Of a stretch of DNA of 64,000 nucleotides, positions 10,959 to 21,393 are shown one piece after another. The notes under the pieces are model-generated. The model saw only the letters and a list, made by a program, of their open reading frames with translations. It made no database searches and was not told where the DNA came from. A program made the translations under genes and the position numbers. Source of the stretch: Siderastrea radians (taxonomy: Eukaryota; Cnidaria; Anthozoa; Scleractinia; Rhizangiidae). Each line of letters begins with the position of its first letter. The first letter of the stretch is position 1. Location: assembly GCA_964017195.1 (NCBI GenBank), contig OZ024887.1, positions 59,101,311-59,165,310 of the forward strand. Direction: 5' to 3'.

Positions 10959-12061
10959 CTGAAGGATATCAAATTGAAGCATTTTACCAAACACGGTTCT
11001 ACGTTTCCTTTTTCTTTATTGACTGACCACTTGTATCGTTGATTATTATCATCATTACTATTATTAACAGCAATCAGGGTGCACCAAAACGCATGTCCGA
11101 TTGTCCGAGACAGGTAGAAATTCAGTTTGGACATGTAAACCTTTGACATGACTTTTCCGTGGGACAAGCACATTTTCAATCAGAAAACAACAGAAACAAT
11201 TGAAAACTGAGTTCATCATTCCCAGTCACAAAATTCAAGTTGATAATAGCAGTGTCACAAGAAAAAGTACAGTCTTCGTTGTTAGGTTTTCTTTCAGAGC
11301 AACTGAGAAGAGAAAACATCTTAAATGCTAGCAAAGAATTAGATGAATCAAGAGAGGGTCATTAATTGCCTGTTTGTTTTTGATTCCCGAGTTTCGAGCA
11401 AACCGTTTTGGACAAAACCTCTTTGGCTTTGGCTTTTCCTTACTCTTATTCTTCATTTTTTTAGTTCTCAATTTTGACTAATATGTTCACGACTAAGGGA
11501 ATGCTTGGGTTATCGAAAAGTAAGAAAATAATTTAATTACCTGTGTTGCTGTGACTTCCAGCCCTGAATTCAACAGGGTTTAGTGTACAGAAACGCCACC
11601 CAGTATGCGATGGCAGGGCAGAGTGATTTGTTTACGTTCGTTAGGTTTCCTTCAAGCCATTGTTGGGAAATAGAGCTTGGAATTTCATCGCCAGAATTGC
11701 TCCCTCGTCTGTGTTCTCGTTGATACTTCCACTTTTTTCTCTTGGCTTGCTGTGGTGCTAAAGAAAAATGCTACGTTGTGGATACCTGCAGTATTAGAAA
11801 GATAAAATGCGTCGAACTTTTGCACTAAAATGTTCTTTGAAATCTCATCTGAAATCGGCGTATTGCAACAAATACTAACCTGATATTGCACGGTCGCAGA
11901 AATCTCGTTTTCCGCATGCGCAAACAGTTGCCTTTGGCAAGGCCTTATCTTTGACTTTGCAAACACATTTGGCGCTTATAATGCTACAGCTTCCGCTTAT
12001 TACTGGCGTAAGGTAGCACAAGGCCGTACTCTTTATACCCTGACTGTTGAGCTGTCGACAT
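10549..12061 (-). CDS. Putative PIP-box (PCNA-interacting) protein gene, three exons, one frame break
   Basis: Proposed exons: 12004-12061 (start 'MSTAQQSGYKEYG', phase 1 donor 'gtaata'), 11636-11757 ('KRKKWKYQREHRRG', donor 'gtaaac'), and 10549-10958 (acceptor 'ccttcag'). Phases agree through 'EGKVSPATAELYKVLKDH'. Near 10805 the frame must shift by one base to reach the C-terminal frame, which starts 'MHPLQCENGTDDDEDE', has a Pro/Ser/Thr-rich stretch, a basic patch 'TPRKRPRL' and ends with 'QQKKITNFFLSR'. The last motif fits the PIP box Q-x-x-[ILM]-x-x-[FY]-[FY], as in p21 and other replication/repair proteins, so the product may bind PCNA in the nucleus. A TATA box lies about 60 bases upstream of the ATG. 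I do not recognise the rest. The frame break may be a sequence error or mean a pseudogene. Confidence 0.45.
11636..11757 (-). CDS. PIP-box gene exon 2
   Basis: Acceptor 'tttctttag', 122 bases, entry in phase 1 and exit in phase 0 at 'gtaaac'. Encodes a basic segment ('QAKRKKWKYQREHRRG') followed by 'SISQQWLEGNLTN'. A competing donor further on ('cacag/gtaatt') would pass a stop codon, so I prefer this one. Confidence 0.4.
12004..12061 (-). CDS. PIP-box gene exon 1
   Basis: Starts at the ATG 12059-12061 ('MSTAQQSGYKEYGLVLPYA') and ends in phase 1 before 'gtaata'. The start was chosen because phase then agrees with exon 2 and the TATA box is close upstream; another ATG 28 bases further up in a different frame does not join to exon 2. 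Confidence 0.4.
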
Positions 12062-12120
12062 GGTTGTCTTGTTCGCTGCATTCTTCTTTCGTAGCACAAA
12101 TGTTGTGGCACGGGTGCGGT

Positions 12121-12131
12121 GTTTATATAGT
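12121..12131 (-). promoter_or_regulatory. TATA box of the PIP-box gene
   Basis: Minus strand reads 'ctatataaac', about 60 bases upstream of the ATG at 12061. Transcription would start near 12095. Confidence 0.5.
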
Positions 12132-12954
12132 GGATCAGCGCTGTGAAATTTTGACGAATAAATTTGAAAGTTTAGCCTTTTGTTGGCTATGTTTTCGACG
12201 TGCTGATGAATAACTGTGAAAGATGATTCATTAGTTTGTTTGTCATGTTTTGAAGTCAAATTTGTTGACGAGGACGTGTCGGAGATGATGTAACTATGAA
12301 ATGAGCGTTATAAAGGGCGTTCCTTTTTTTTGCATGAGTCGCTGTTGTTAGCGCAGGACAATAAGGACGCTCTGATGTAATTTAGAGGGCAAGTTCAACG
12401 CAAAAAATGCAATCGCTTCATTATGATAGTGCTCCCCAGGAAAAATCAAAGCAAAAAACCTATCCTTTTTGGTGAAATACAATAACCATAGGATCATTAG
12501 ACTTGTTCTCTGACTTGTTTTCTCGGACGCTCAAACAATGCAATCAAAACTGTCATTCAATCCAGGTAGCAGCCGGTGCCTTTTCTCAAACAATGGTTCA
12601 AAGGAACGACCGAAAAGATGTGATGCATTTAGTGCCACCATTTAGGAGCAAACTTGGTAATGAAATGCAAGAAATGATTGTCTTTCTCATGCCTTTTCAC
12701 AACGGACCTTTTTTAAAAGAAGTTTCTGTAATGCTCAAGGTGGAACTTAAACTCAACCGACGCTTCATGTCTCTGGGAAATCTTTAAAAAACAATTGTCT
12801 AAAACGAAAACAAAAAATGTATGAAAATGTATGAACTCGAAGCTCCATGGCTCCACAAAATCCGTAAATCCATCTTTTCCGTGTGTGGTGAAAAGTTCTT
12901 TGAAATGGAAAAGAAATGCATTAAGCATTGACTGCTGGTGAAATTCATAGACAG
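12132..12954. other. No gene supported
   Basis: Short frames here (for example 12503-12787 on the plus strand and 12713-12994 on the minus strand) overlap each other and show no recognisable motif. Confidence 0.4.
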
Positions 12955-13112
12955 TAAAACTCTTACAAAGAGTAGCGGAAAAGACGGATTTCACGGATTT
13001 CCCGGAGACATGAATGTATAATAAGATAACTTGCAGTCCTGACTGACTGCTAAAGAGTGGCGGAAAATACGGATTTCACGGATTTCACGGATTTCACGGA
13101 GACATGAATACT
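12955..13112. repeat. Tandem duplication with 'ggatttcac' minisatellite
   Basis: 'agagtagcggaaaagacgg' (about 12968) and 'agagtggcggaaaatacgg' (about 13054) each begin a unit with 'atttcacgg' repeats ending 'gagacatgaat'. Period about 86 bases; the second copy has one more 9-10 base subunit. Confidence 0.75.
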
Positions 13113-13174
13113 TAATATTATTCAAAATTAATTTGATATAATACTTCTCTTTTTTACTGTAAGTATCTTAAGAC

Positions 13175-13177
<3 letters not shown>

Positions 13178-13229
<52 letters not shown>
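13178..13229. repeat. (TA)n microsatellite
   Basis: About 52 bases of alternating T and A. A second TA-rich run is at 13402-13426. Confidence 0.95.
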
Positions 13230-13231
<2 letters not shown>

Positions 13232-13327
13232 AATTTAAAGATAGAAAGTAATTGTAACTTGACTTTCACGCACTGATCGCTTAGTGCGTGAAACTCAAGT
13301 TACAATTACTTTCTATCTTTAAATTTG
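13230..13327. repeat. 98-base near-perfect hairpin
   Basis: 'caaatttaaagatagaaag' at the left is matched by 'ctttctatctttaaatttg' at the right. The arms continue through 'taattgtaacttga' and 'tttcacgcact' to a loop of about 8 bases. It lies directly next to the TA microsatellite, so it may be a MITE with TA ends. Confidence 0.85.
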
Positions 13328-13449
13328 TATTTAGCTCTGCATATTCATGCATAGAGCACTCCTAGGATAAGTGAAACAATCTCTTCATTGTTTATTCGTT
13401 TATATATATATATAATATATATATTTAACAATTATTCTACGAGGGCGCG

Positions 13450-13519
13450 CTGGATATCGAATGATAGATAACCAACGAGGCGCGTAGCGCCGAGTTGGTT
13501 ATAATCATTTGATATCCAG
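13450..13519. repeat. Short palindromic repeat (MITE-like)
   Basis: 'ctggatatc' and 'gatatccag' enclose 'ataaccaac'/'gttggttat' around a 'gaggcgcgtagcgccg' centre. It has no coding capacity. Confidence 0.7.
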
Positions 13520-14405
13520 CAAGCCTGAGTGGAATAAGCCCGAGTGGAATTTGAACTTGAAGAGGTAATTTCCATGCAGTTCAAAAGCAAGACTACTGTA
13601 GTGAGGAACATTAGAAGTCACCACCATAGTTTGTTAAATGCAAAGTGCAAAATGCAGTTGTTCTCGGTTTAGAGGTTGCGGACGGAATGGTAAGCTTAAA
13701 AACAACATTCAAAAAACTGGAAAAGCGATTCAACTCCGTTTACATGGCATCCGATTTCTATCTGAGCATTTGGACCTGCTGGAACACAGAGCTACAACGA
13801 GTGCAGGTAAACCAGTGTCAATTTTGCGTGTTAAAGGCGAAAAAAATCTCGCCCTTCCTTCCTTCTTGGTAGTTTGCCGCTGTATTTTTTTAGTACTTGT
13901 TTAGACTGCTTCATGATTTTCGCACCGACTCGCCATGAATGTGTGATAGTTTTTATTAAATGCTCCTGCCCCAATTCACTGTATTTATTTTATGTCTTGT
14001 CTTGATATTTGGAAGTGGAAAGCTTTCCTGATAAAACCTACCGTGTTCAATTTCAATGATCGACGTGACGATCGATGAAAGAAATTAATTGTAAACACGA
14101 CGCTTAATGCTTAAATTTCTATTTCTGCACAGTTTCTTCAAACAATTTTGACTTGTGTTAGACGACGCTGTTGGTGATGCTTGTTGGTGACGATGTTGGA
14201 ATTTCTGCTTAATTTAAATTCGCTGCCAAATGATTTTTCTCGTCCATTTTTCTCGTCGGGTTGCTCGCGAGGAAAAAACTTTCAGCTCACTTTGTTGTTG
14301 AGTGTTCATTGGCCATATTTGTGGCAGCAGGTATATGAGCTGATAGCCTAGCTCCGTTCAGCCAATCAAAATGCTAGAAATCCAATATACATAGTCCAGT
14401 TTTTA

Positions 14406-14407
<2 letters not shown>
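13520..14407. other. No gene supported
   Basis: Two overlapping short plus-strand frames (13638-13904) have no recognisable motif or splice context. The rest is AT-rich. Confidence 0.4.

Positions 14408-14469
<62 letters not shown>
14408..14469. repeat. (TA)n microsatellite
   Basis: About 62 bases of TA. The Tyr/Ile-repeat frames crossing it are artefacts. A shorter TA run is at 14741-14752. Confidence 0.95.
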
Positions 14470-14471
<2 letters not shown>

Positions 14472-14887
14472 ACCTGGATTTTTGGAAAGGTGGCTCCTGA
14501 AGATTTGCCCATTTTGGCCGGAACGACACCGAAACCGGGTTTTTTGGACTCCCATGAGCCTAGAAACCACACGCGAGAGAAAAGAGAAGGGAGGGGAGAG
14601 AGGGGAGAAGAAAAAAGGACTGCTGGCACTCATAATTTTTATATTGCCTACTTTGGAGATAGTTTCTGAACGACAAAAAAGTGCTCGCGACACACCGCTC
14701 GGACACCTCCACCGAGCGGTACCGTTTTCAAAAATCCGGGTATATATATATATGAGCCAATTCGAAAAAACTGTGCCATAACTTTTTCGCTTTGTGCCGG
14801 ACGCAGTCCGGGACAAAGCCTTCCGCGGCCGACTAAAAGTGAGGTGGCTTGGCGTCAAACGGCACACCACAGTGCTCCACGGGGACC

Positions 14888-16062
14888 TAGCCTGCGTAGC
14901 AGGCGAAAACGGGGAAGGGGAAGGGGAGCAAGGACACGGGAGAAAAATGGGGGACTGGGGGCTAGGGACGAGGGAACGCCTGCTACAAAGACCCCTTATT
15001 TTTTCATTTCTGCGGCCGCCAGCGGCCGCAAACTTCTGATTGGTTAATTTTTGACAAGAAGTCCCACGAGAATCACGTAATTTGACGAGGACGTGCTGTT
15101 AGAAGATTTCAACTTGGTAGCGAAATTATCTTAATTAGCGAGAAACGGCAGTTAAGAGCTCTTCTAAAGGGAAGAGATGTTTTAGCGGTTTTGCCAACGG
15201 GATAAAGTCCTAGAAAGAAAAGATTTTGTCATTGTCAGAGAAGATTTTAAACAAGCATTGCACCGTTTCACGCGTGAATTTCAAGGCAGTGTAAATATCC
15301 CGTTATCGGAATGAAGACTCGCCTTTTGAGAACTATAAATCGGAAGAAGCCCTAAGAAATGCTCAACACTATAAGCGAAGAAATTGTTCTTTGAGAACAG
15401 ATGGTTGTTTTAAAGACATATCTGCCGTTGTAAGACATCACTCAAGCTGTTGACTTTGTAGGGAATCCATGGTAAAGTAAAGTACATTTTTGATTGTAAA
15501 TTTGTATTGAAATATTTATTTTTATAATTGCCCGTTTCTTCATATTATGGCTTTCGCGTAACTTTTGAAAAACGTGCAGTTCGGTCAATTTAATGCCGTT
15601 CAAAATGTATCGCGGCTCTTCGCTTGCGTGTTTTAAAATAAGCTTACCTTTCCTAGAAGCGAAAATTGAACGCGTTTGGTTTTCAGAAGCAAAGGGGAGT
15701 TTATCTTAATACATCTTTTTATTGTGAAAAGCTTTGTGTCTCTCATTTCGCAAATAAGCGCCGTTGAGTGTTGTTCAATTACATAAAATGCTCTTTGATT
15801 TGAAAAAGAATTCTCATCCTAACTTTATTTTTAGACGCTTCATTGAATTCCTGCGTGAAGTCAGTCATGCAAAAAAGCGCGCGCCTGTTTCTGATTGGTG
15901 GTTGCATTGACAGTTAACTTAATTGGATTACATAAAAATCGGTGGGCGGAGATGAAAAAATGGGGGTCTTTGTAGCAGGCGTTCCCTCGTCCCTAGCTCC
16001 CAGAACCCCATTTTTCTCCCGCTCCCCTTCCCCTTCCCCGTTTACGCCTGCTACGCAGGCTA
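14888..16062. mobile_element. 1.2-kb non-autonomous DNA element with long TIRs and 8-bp target duplication
   Basis: The left end 'tagcctgcgtagcaggcg' is followed by 'aaaacggggaaggggaagg', and the right end carries the reverse complement ('ccttccccttccccgttt', 'cgcctgctacgcaggcta'). The inverted repeats extend about 110-120 bases with small differences. Flanks 14880-14887 and 16063-16070 are both 'cggggacc', an 8-base target duplication as made by hAT elements. The interior (about 15040-15940) is AT-rich without a convincing gene. Confidence 0.85.
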
Positions 16063-16110
16063 CGGGGACCAAGCTTTGTGACCATTGGTGAAAGTTGGGT
16101 CTGGGACTCC

Positions 16111-16429
16111 ATTCAGGGGGGGATAGTGAGGCTTAACATTAGCTGTGCTGTACAAAAGATCTGAAAGAGAAGTGTTTACTGACTCTTTAGGGCAAACTGA
16201 TCGCTTGACTCTGTGCAAAGAGCTTAATCTAGCTAGCCGGACACCCTCGAGTGGAGGGTTGGCTAACCCAGGGAGGGTCGGAGCTGCTCTGAGGTCCCTG
16301 GGGAACTGCGGGGGGAGGGGTGGGGAGAAAGTCTCACAGGCGGCCATGTTGCTCTGTTAAAGTGTTGTGTCAGATATGTTGTTGTAAAACCACTCAGATA
16401 GTGCCAAAGAAAATTCAATTATCACACTT
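16111..16429. repeat. Dispersed 320-bp repeat, copy 1
   Basis: From 'attcaggggggg' to 'attatcacactt' it matches 30571-30890 almost base for base, with only a handful of differences. It includes 'agccggacaccctcgagtgg'. Short frames on both strands recur in both copies but look like shadows of the repeat. Class unknown; it could be part of an LTR or a MITE. Confidence 0.85.
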
Positions 16430-16646
16430 TGTTGAGCTCAGCGGCATGGCAGTAGCCTGTGCTTAATTTTGGCTACATTTTCAGTTCATTTTCCCCAAAA
16501 CGGGTCTTTTTCTGGCTGCGAATTAGTGCTAAAGAAAATTCAATTGTCACACTTTTTTGAGCTCAGCGGCATGGCTGTAGCCTGTGCTTAATTTTGATTG
16601 CATTTTCAGTGCATTTTCACCAAAACGGGTCTTTTTTGCCTGCCAT
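16400..16646. repeat. Two-copy tandem repeat, period about 124 bp
   Basis: 'agaaaattcaattatcacac' (about 16409) and 'agaaaattcaattgtcacac' (about 16533) each start a unit containing 'gagctcagcggcatggc' and 'caaaacgggtctttt'. The first unit overlaps the end of the 320-bp repeat. Confidence 0.8.
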
Positions 16647-17146
16647 GTAGCGGTGGAGTCATATTGATTTATAGCTATTTGTTAAATGCAGAGCGATGGC
16701 TGTAGTCTATGCTGCTGTCTTTGTTGCTTCTTAGTTTTTTTTCCTTCCTAATCTGCCCTTTAACTTTGGTTGGTGGACTTATTGACTTTTTGAAAGCTTA
16801 CCTCTAAGGTTTTTGGTTTGGGTAGCCTTATGAGGGTGACTATGGAGGATGCGTCATGTCGCTCAGCTTTCTGACCAAAATTGGAGTCTAGTGAGGGGGA
16901 TGTTTGATTCTTGGGGGGTAATCTTTGGTTAAGAATGATAACAAACTGACGGTCTGATTTTTATCTTAAAGGCTTACGATGGACACGAGAGACAAGCCAA
17001 GATTCGAGTTTTTATGCTGGCAGTCCAGTCTTAATGTGTGGCAAGAAAATCGTCAATGTTTTCTGCTTAAGTTGAGAATATATTTCTCCCTTTAAAATAT
17101 AAGAATAATTCCACTTGCGCTATCAGGGATGCGAGGACATTATAAC

Positions 17147-18382
17147 GGGCGTTAACAAAACCCGGAACATGGAACACTTCGGAACATCCCGGAACATTCC
17201 GGAACATTCCGGAACATCCCGGACCAGGGAAAATTATCATAAAATAAATGAAAAAAAAAGTAATATAAAAATTCTGATCGTCGATAAAAGATAATAAATA
17301 AAATAAAATAGAATAAAATGAAATAAAATAACATAAAATAAACGATATAGAATAAATGGATAAATAAATATATGCACTGTGACTAAATGAACGAATATAC
17401 TAACTCTGGCTCTATGCGCCTCATTTCTTGAATTCAAAAATATCTCGGATAACATTGAGGCTTTATTTTGGGTATGGAGAGACGGTTTACTTGATATGAG
17501 AAAATCAAAGCATTTTCTCAGTTACGCATGCAGTAGTCTCCTTTGGTGTTGCATGACGACACGAAGAACGGCTGCACTAAGAACTGCATGCAGTCACGCA
17601 ATTCCACTTTCCTGGCACGCTTTTGTGTTTCCTGATCTCATGTTTATTCGGTTGTTTAAGGACGTTTGTTTTTAAGTTGATTTTCAAAGTAAAAGTGTGC
17701 AGAGATGAATGAACCTAAATTATAAAAAAAAAGGAGTCCACCCTACATTAAATATCTTTTGTCAAACCAGCTGCTAATTATTCTCTTTGTTCGTCTACAC
17801 AATCTCTTCTGTTCGTTCCAAAAGTCAGTTGTTCTACACTTGGGGATCTAAGATAACAAATTTCCCTCCCTTTCTTACGCTGCAACTGAAAAAAAGGTAC
17901 CGCCTTTTGTGAAGGTTTGTGTTTCAAACTAAAATATCCGACACAAAAATTATATCGGTTTTTTAGTTTATTGATTATTTTTATAAATTCTTGCCTTTGT
18001 CTTTTCTCCGCCGTAATCATGAGTTAATTTGATGTAGTTTTACTTTTGTTCAGTTTTGCTGCAAATCCAGATCTTTGTCACACATCTGGTAACTCTCACT
18101 AGCTACCATGTGGCTTAATCGATTTTTTAAATTCATGGGGAGGCCAAGAATAAGGCATGAAACCAACAAATCACATGATAAAATTGGCGGGAAAGTACTA
18201 CTATTCCACCTTATTTTAAATTTTGTTTGTTTGTTTGTTCGTTTGTTTTTTGGTTGTTTCTTTAATCGCTTTTTCTTGAAATCTTTCTTTCTCCTTTTTT
18301 TTTTTCATTTTTTTTGTGATAATTTGCCCTGTTCCGGGATGTTCCGGAATGTTCCGGGATGTTCCGGGTTTTGTTGACGCCC
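17147..18382. mobile_element. 1.24-kb DNA element with GGAACATTCC tandem repeats in its TIRs and 9-bp target duplication
   Basis: The left end 'gggcgttaacaaaacccgg' is mirrored by the right end 'ccgggttttgttgacgccc'. Inside each end are several tandem copies of 'cggaacattc' or 'cggaacatcc', then 'aaaattatcat' mirrored by 'gtgataattt'. Flanks 17138-17146 and 18383-18391 are both 'cattataac'. The interior contains AT-rich and homopolymer tracts and no convincing gene. Confidence 0.8.
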
Positions 18383-18391
18383 CATTATAAC

Positions 18392-19181
18392 TATAACCAA
18401 CTGGGCGTTAAGCGCGTATCTTGTTGGTCATTCATCTTCTCGTATGCAATGCCCAGCAGTGGAAAGTATTTATTTATGTAATAGTTGCCATTTCGAAAGA
18501 GAAACAGAGGTATTCAGAATAAGCGTTAAGGTAAAAGTTTATTTCTTAAATTAACGTTGACGATATATTTCTGTTAATTTTTGGCTTTTAATGATGGAAA
18601 TCCTTTTCGTAACTAGAAATATTAACCTTACCTATACCTAGCTAGGTTGTGGCTTAATCGTTTGTTTTACAAATTCAAGAGAAATAACTCAAATAACTTG
18701 AAAACATTGGTTTTGTGTTACAGTGAGATCATAGATTTATTCAGTATTCTTTGTTCGTGTGGTGAACTTTGCAGAAATGACGGGTTCAATGAAAGGCTTA
18801 AATACGTAGAACAAAGACAATCGAAAACACAATAGAACATTGTGACTGTTGACTGTTTTATTTCAGTTTATAGAGACCTAAACCTCTCTAAGACGGCTAA
18901 CCTGATAACTAATAAAGTCATATGAAAGCATAGACCACAACACAAACAGAGGGTGGTAGGTCTGTCGTTAAGCAAAAGGGAAACAATTAGTAGTTCTGTA
19001 GTGAATTGATTGATAGTACGTTCAAAAGTTTAACCTCTTATCACTGAAGAACATCAGAACCTTAGCTGGATATGGTTAATTACGGTACCTTTTTTTACAT
19101 TTCGTTCTACAACAAATTCACTAAAGACAAACGAAGAGATCATGGCAGTTATCAAGCAACTAAAAAGTTGTGAATAGAACC
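18392..19181. other. No gene supported
   Basis: A stretch at 18648-18680 ('gtggcttaatcg...caaattca') resembles 18109-18140 inside the preceding element, so a small duplication may be present. Otherwise AT-rich with no recognisable gene. Confidence 0.4.
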
Positions 19182-19866
19182 TCAGTTTTCCGATGGCAGA
19201 GTTTGGCTGTCTGCGTGACATTCCCAGTCTGTGTAGTTGTAGTTCCAAATTAAGGAACTCAACGGTTTCGGGAATGTCATGCACGGCAACCAAAAATACT
19301 CGTGGTCTGTCGAAATTTTTTCCAGCCACAAAAGGTTTTAGATTTTCGTTGTTCCTTGAATGATTTATTGTGGCTCCCCACGTCAGTTTACCGTCTTTAT
19401 CACCTAGGTAGGGATCGCTCCAGAAAATGTAAAATAAAAGTTTGTTGTGCATTTCTAATAAACTTTCCCCTTTGAACACAGAACAAATGACTTTTTTAAC
19501 GAGAACTTAAATATTTTGTGGAGCCGCGAAACGTGTTTGTTTTCTCAGGGTTATTTTCTTCCGCGACCTTTCAGTAGTGCAAATTAATTAGATTGATTAT
19601 TTAATCAAAATAATAAAGACATTACAGCAATATTAAGCAGTATTTCAATTAAATCGAAACACTCACGCAATTTGGTTTCCTTTGCTCTCTATAACCATTA
19701 GCGTACAGGGTTTCCCTTCGCTGGCATAGCTTTTCTCCCTTGTGTTCGCCTCCGCCAGGGAAATAATATCCCCTTCATACTCTGCCACAACCTCCCCTCT
19801 CTCAATATCGCGGCTCGCAAAAGCACAAAGGCCGGCTCCTCTAGGATCACTTGGAACATTATGAAG
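19182..19866 (-). pseudogene. SET-domain methyltransferase gene remnant, two exons, frameshifted near the C-terminus
   Basis: Exon 19667-19866 (acceptor 'ttttctcag', donor 'gtgagt') encodes the SET start: 'PRGAGLCAFASRDIERGEVV', 'AEYEGDIISLAEA'. The next exon (about 19182-19462, acceptor less certain) gives 'KLTWGATINHSRNNENLKP', with the SET NHS motif, then 'RVFLVAVHDIPE'. The frame then breaks; the neighbouring frame continues as 'WNYNYTDWECHADS' and stops at 19182, matching the end of a SET domain where a conserved Tyr lies. The layout resembles lysine methyltransferases of the KMT5A type, but enzyme and substrate cannot be named. A single-base indel near 19240 explains the break; it could be mutation or a sequencing error. 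Confidence 0.6.
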
Positions 19867-19891
19867 CTGAGAAAATCAAAACAGCGAGGGA

Positions 19892-20107
19892 TTATGACTC
19901 AAGCGTTAGGGGAACCGGCGGGGGATTAAGCTTCATGTGGGTTTTAATGTTCGTCAACATCCTTTTACCGCCGAATTCAAACCCTGGTTCACAGCGACGG
20001 ACACGGGCCAACTTGACGCCCACATATCCTCTTCTCCCGTTTTTTACGCCCGGCTCTATGGCCCATCCTTTGTCTTGGGCATTTGACAAGATCAATTTCT
20101 TAAATTG
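19892..20107 (-). CDS. Possible exon, winged-helix-like (primase C-terminal type) piece
   Basis: Acceptor 'tatcgacag', then 'QFKKLILSNAQDKGWAIEPG' and 'NGRRGYVGVKLA'. The 'GYVGVKL' ending resembles winged-helix domains at the C-terminus of phage P4/poxvirus D5-type primases. It is open to a stop at 19892, only 26 bases from the SET exon; no strong donor joins them, so linkage to the SET gene is unproven. Confidence 0.35.
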   Translation of the reverse strand, partial: QFKKLILSNAQDKGWAIEPGVKNGRRGYVGVKLARVRRCEPGFEFGGKRMLTNIKTHMKLNPPPVPLTLES

Positions 20108-20291
20108 CTGTCGATAATGAAAAAATGTAAATGTATGAATCACCACCTTTTTTATGTGTATATCTGTGGTTACTCGGGATGCAAAAGAATTGTGCATACC
20201 GTAATATAAAACTAAAGAGCTAAGCGCAAAATACAAGACATTGATTGATGCTACGTACGTATATTGTGTTCATCTATATATCCCTACCTGG

Positions 20292-20444
20292 TTAAAACCT
20301 CTTTTTTTTAATTAAAAAGCTGGTTTGCCCTCGAACACTGTGTTCGTCAGTCCACAGTGCCAGTGCAGATTCGTAGCTTTCAAAAATTTCTTGTGTAGGG
20401 ATAAAATTTCCTCGGGCTTCTTTCAAACACCAATGTGTAAATTT
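20292..20444 (-). CDS. Possible exon, helical DNA-binding-like piece
   Basis: Acceptor 'ttactacag', then 'FTHWCLKEARGNFIPTQEIF', 'ESYESALALWTDEH'. The pattern resembles the first half of the same primase-type winged helix as the exon at 19892-20107. A TAA at 20292-20294 follows an A8 run; one A fewer would reach the donor 'accag/gtaggg' at 20288 in frame. Low-confidence model. Confidence 0.35.
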   Translation of the reverse strand, partial: KFTHWCLKEARGNFIPTQEIFESYESALALWTDEHSVRGQTSFLIKKKRF

Positions 20445-21182
20445 CTGTAGTAAAATAGCCGCTCTCCTGTGCTTTAAAATAATCCGTCGAACGTTTGCGT
20501 ACGGAGGCATCCTCACGAATAGAATTGCAACTGGAAAAACAGCTGGAGGCCGGCGTATTTCGCGCTAAAAATGTTCCCACGGGTAAGTAAGCTGGACAAC
20601 CCTGATTGACAGGCAGACGGCATTTTGAATTTGTTGTCAGTCGTCTGGACGGAACTATTTCTTTTTGAAGAAAATCATGTTGATCTTGACGTTTTTTACT
20701 ATTTCTTAGATAAGAATGGAATACAAAATATCGGAAATACGTGTAAAATTGAAGATATTTCCGAATGACAAACTTTGCAAAATTTGTTTGTGTTTGTATA
20801 AATAACATTAGGACTTTCAAATGGAGGGAATGTCTGCTGATGAATGTCTGTTACTTTAGGTTCCTGAAAAAAAAAAGGAATTTACATTGTGGTAAAATCT
20901 GTGCAATGAGGTAAAGGCGTGAGTTTTTTTTCCTGACGATGGAAAGTTCACGGCATGGTCACAAGAAAGTAGTTTTTTTCCGCTCTAAATAAACTGATGG
21001 TAAAAAAAAAAAATGATAATCACGCTTTTAGCGTTATGGCAACGGAGTACCACGAGCGCGCTAAGAAAATTGCATTGCGCGTTATACTTTTGAATAACTG
21101 GCACAAATATAACGTTACAGTTCATCGTGCGCGCAGTTAATATCAGTTTTTTTCTCAGTCTGCTTCTCTCAATATAACCGAG
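20445..21182. other. No gene clearly supported
   Basis: A 146-residue minus-strand frame (20380-20820) overlaps the preceding exon in another frame and shows no motif. Upstream exons of the SET-region gene could lie here but I cannot define them. Confidence 0.35.
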
Positions 21183-21293
21183 TTAAGGCCAAGTAATACG
21201 GACAATATTTTCTTTCAACTTGCAACGCAACATTGCTGCGCGACAAGTTGAAAGAAAGTGTTGCCCCTGTGACATGGCCTTAAACAAAACGAT
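21183..21293. repeat. Palindromic MITE-like repeat
   Basis: 'ttaaggcca' at the left and 'tggccttaa' at the right enclose 'ttttctttcaacttg'/'caagttgaaagaaag' with 'gcaacattgctgcg' at the centre. The ends carry TTAA, a possible target site. Confidence 0.75.
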
Positions 21294-21393
21294 TGACATG
21301 CGTGCGCTTGATACCAGTGTTTCTTTCGTCAGATTTTGAATAACTGTCGCAAATTACAACCAACGGTCACACTGATGAAGCCTAGCATTAACC

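Noticed and set aside
14366..14870. Open frames on both strands with Tyr-Ile repeats
   Set aside because: They read through a TA microsatellite.
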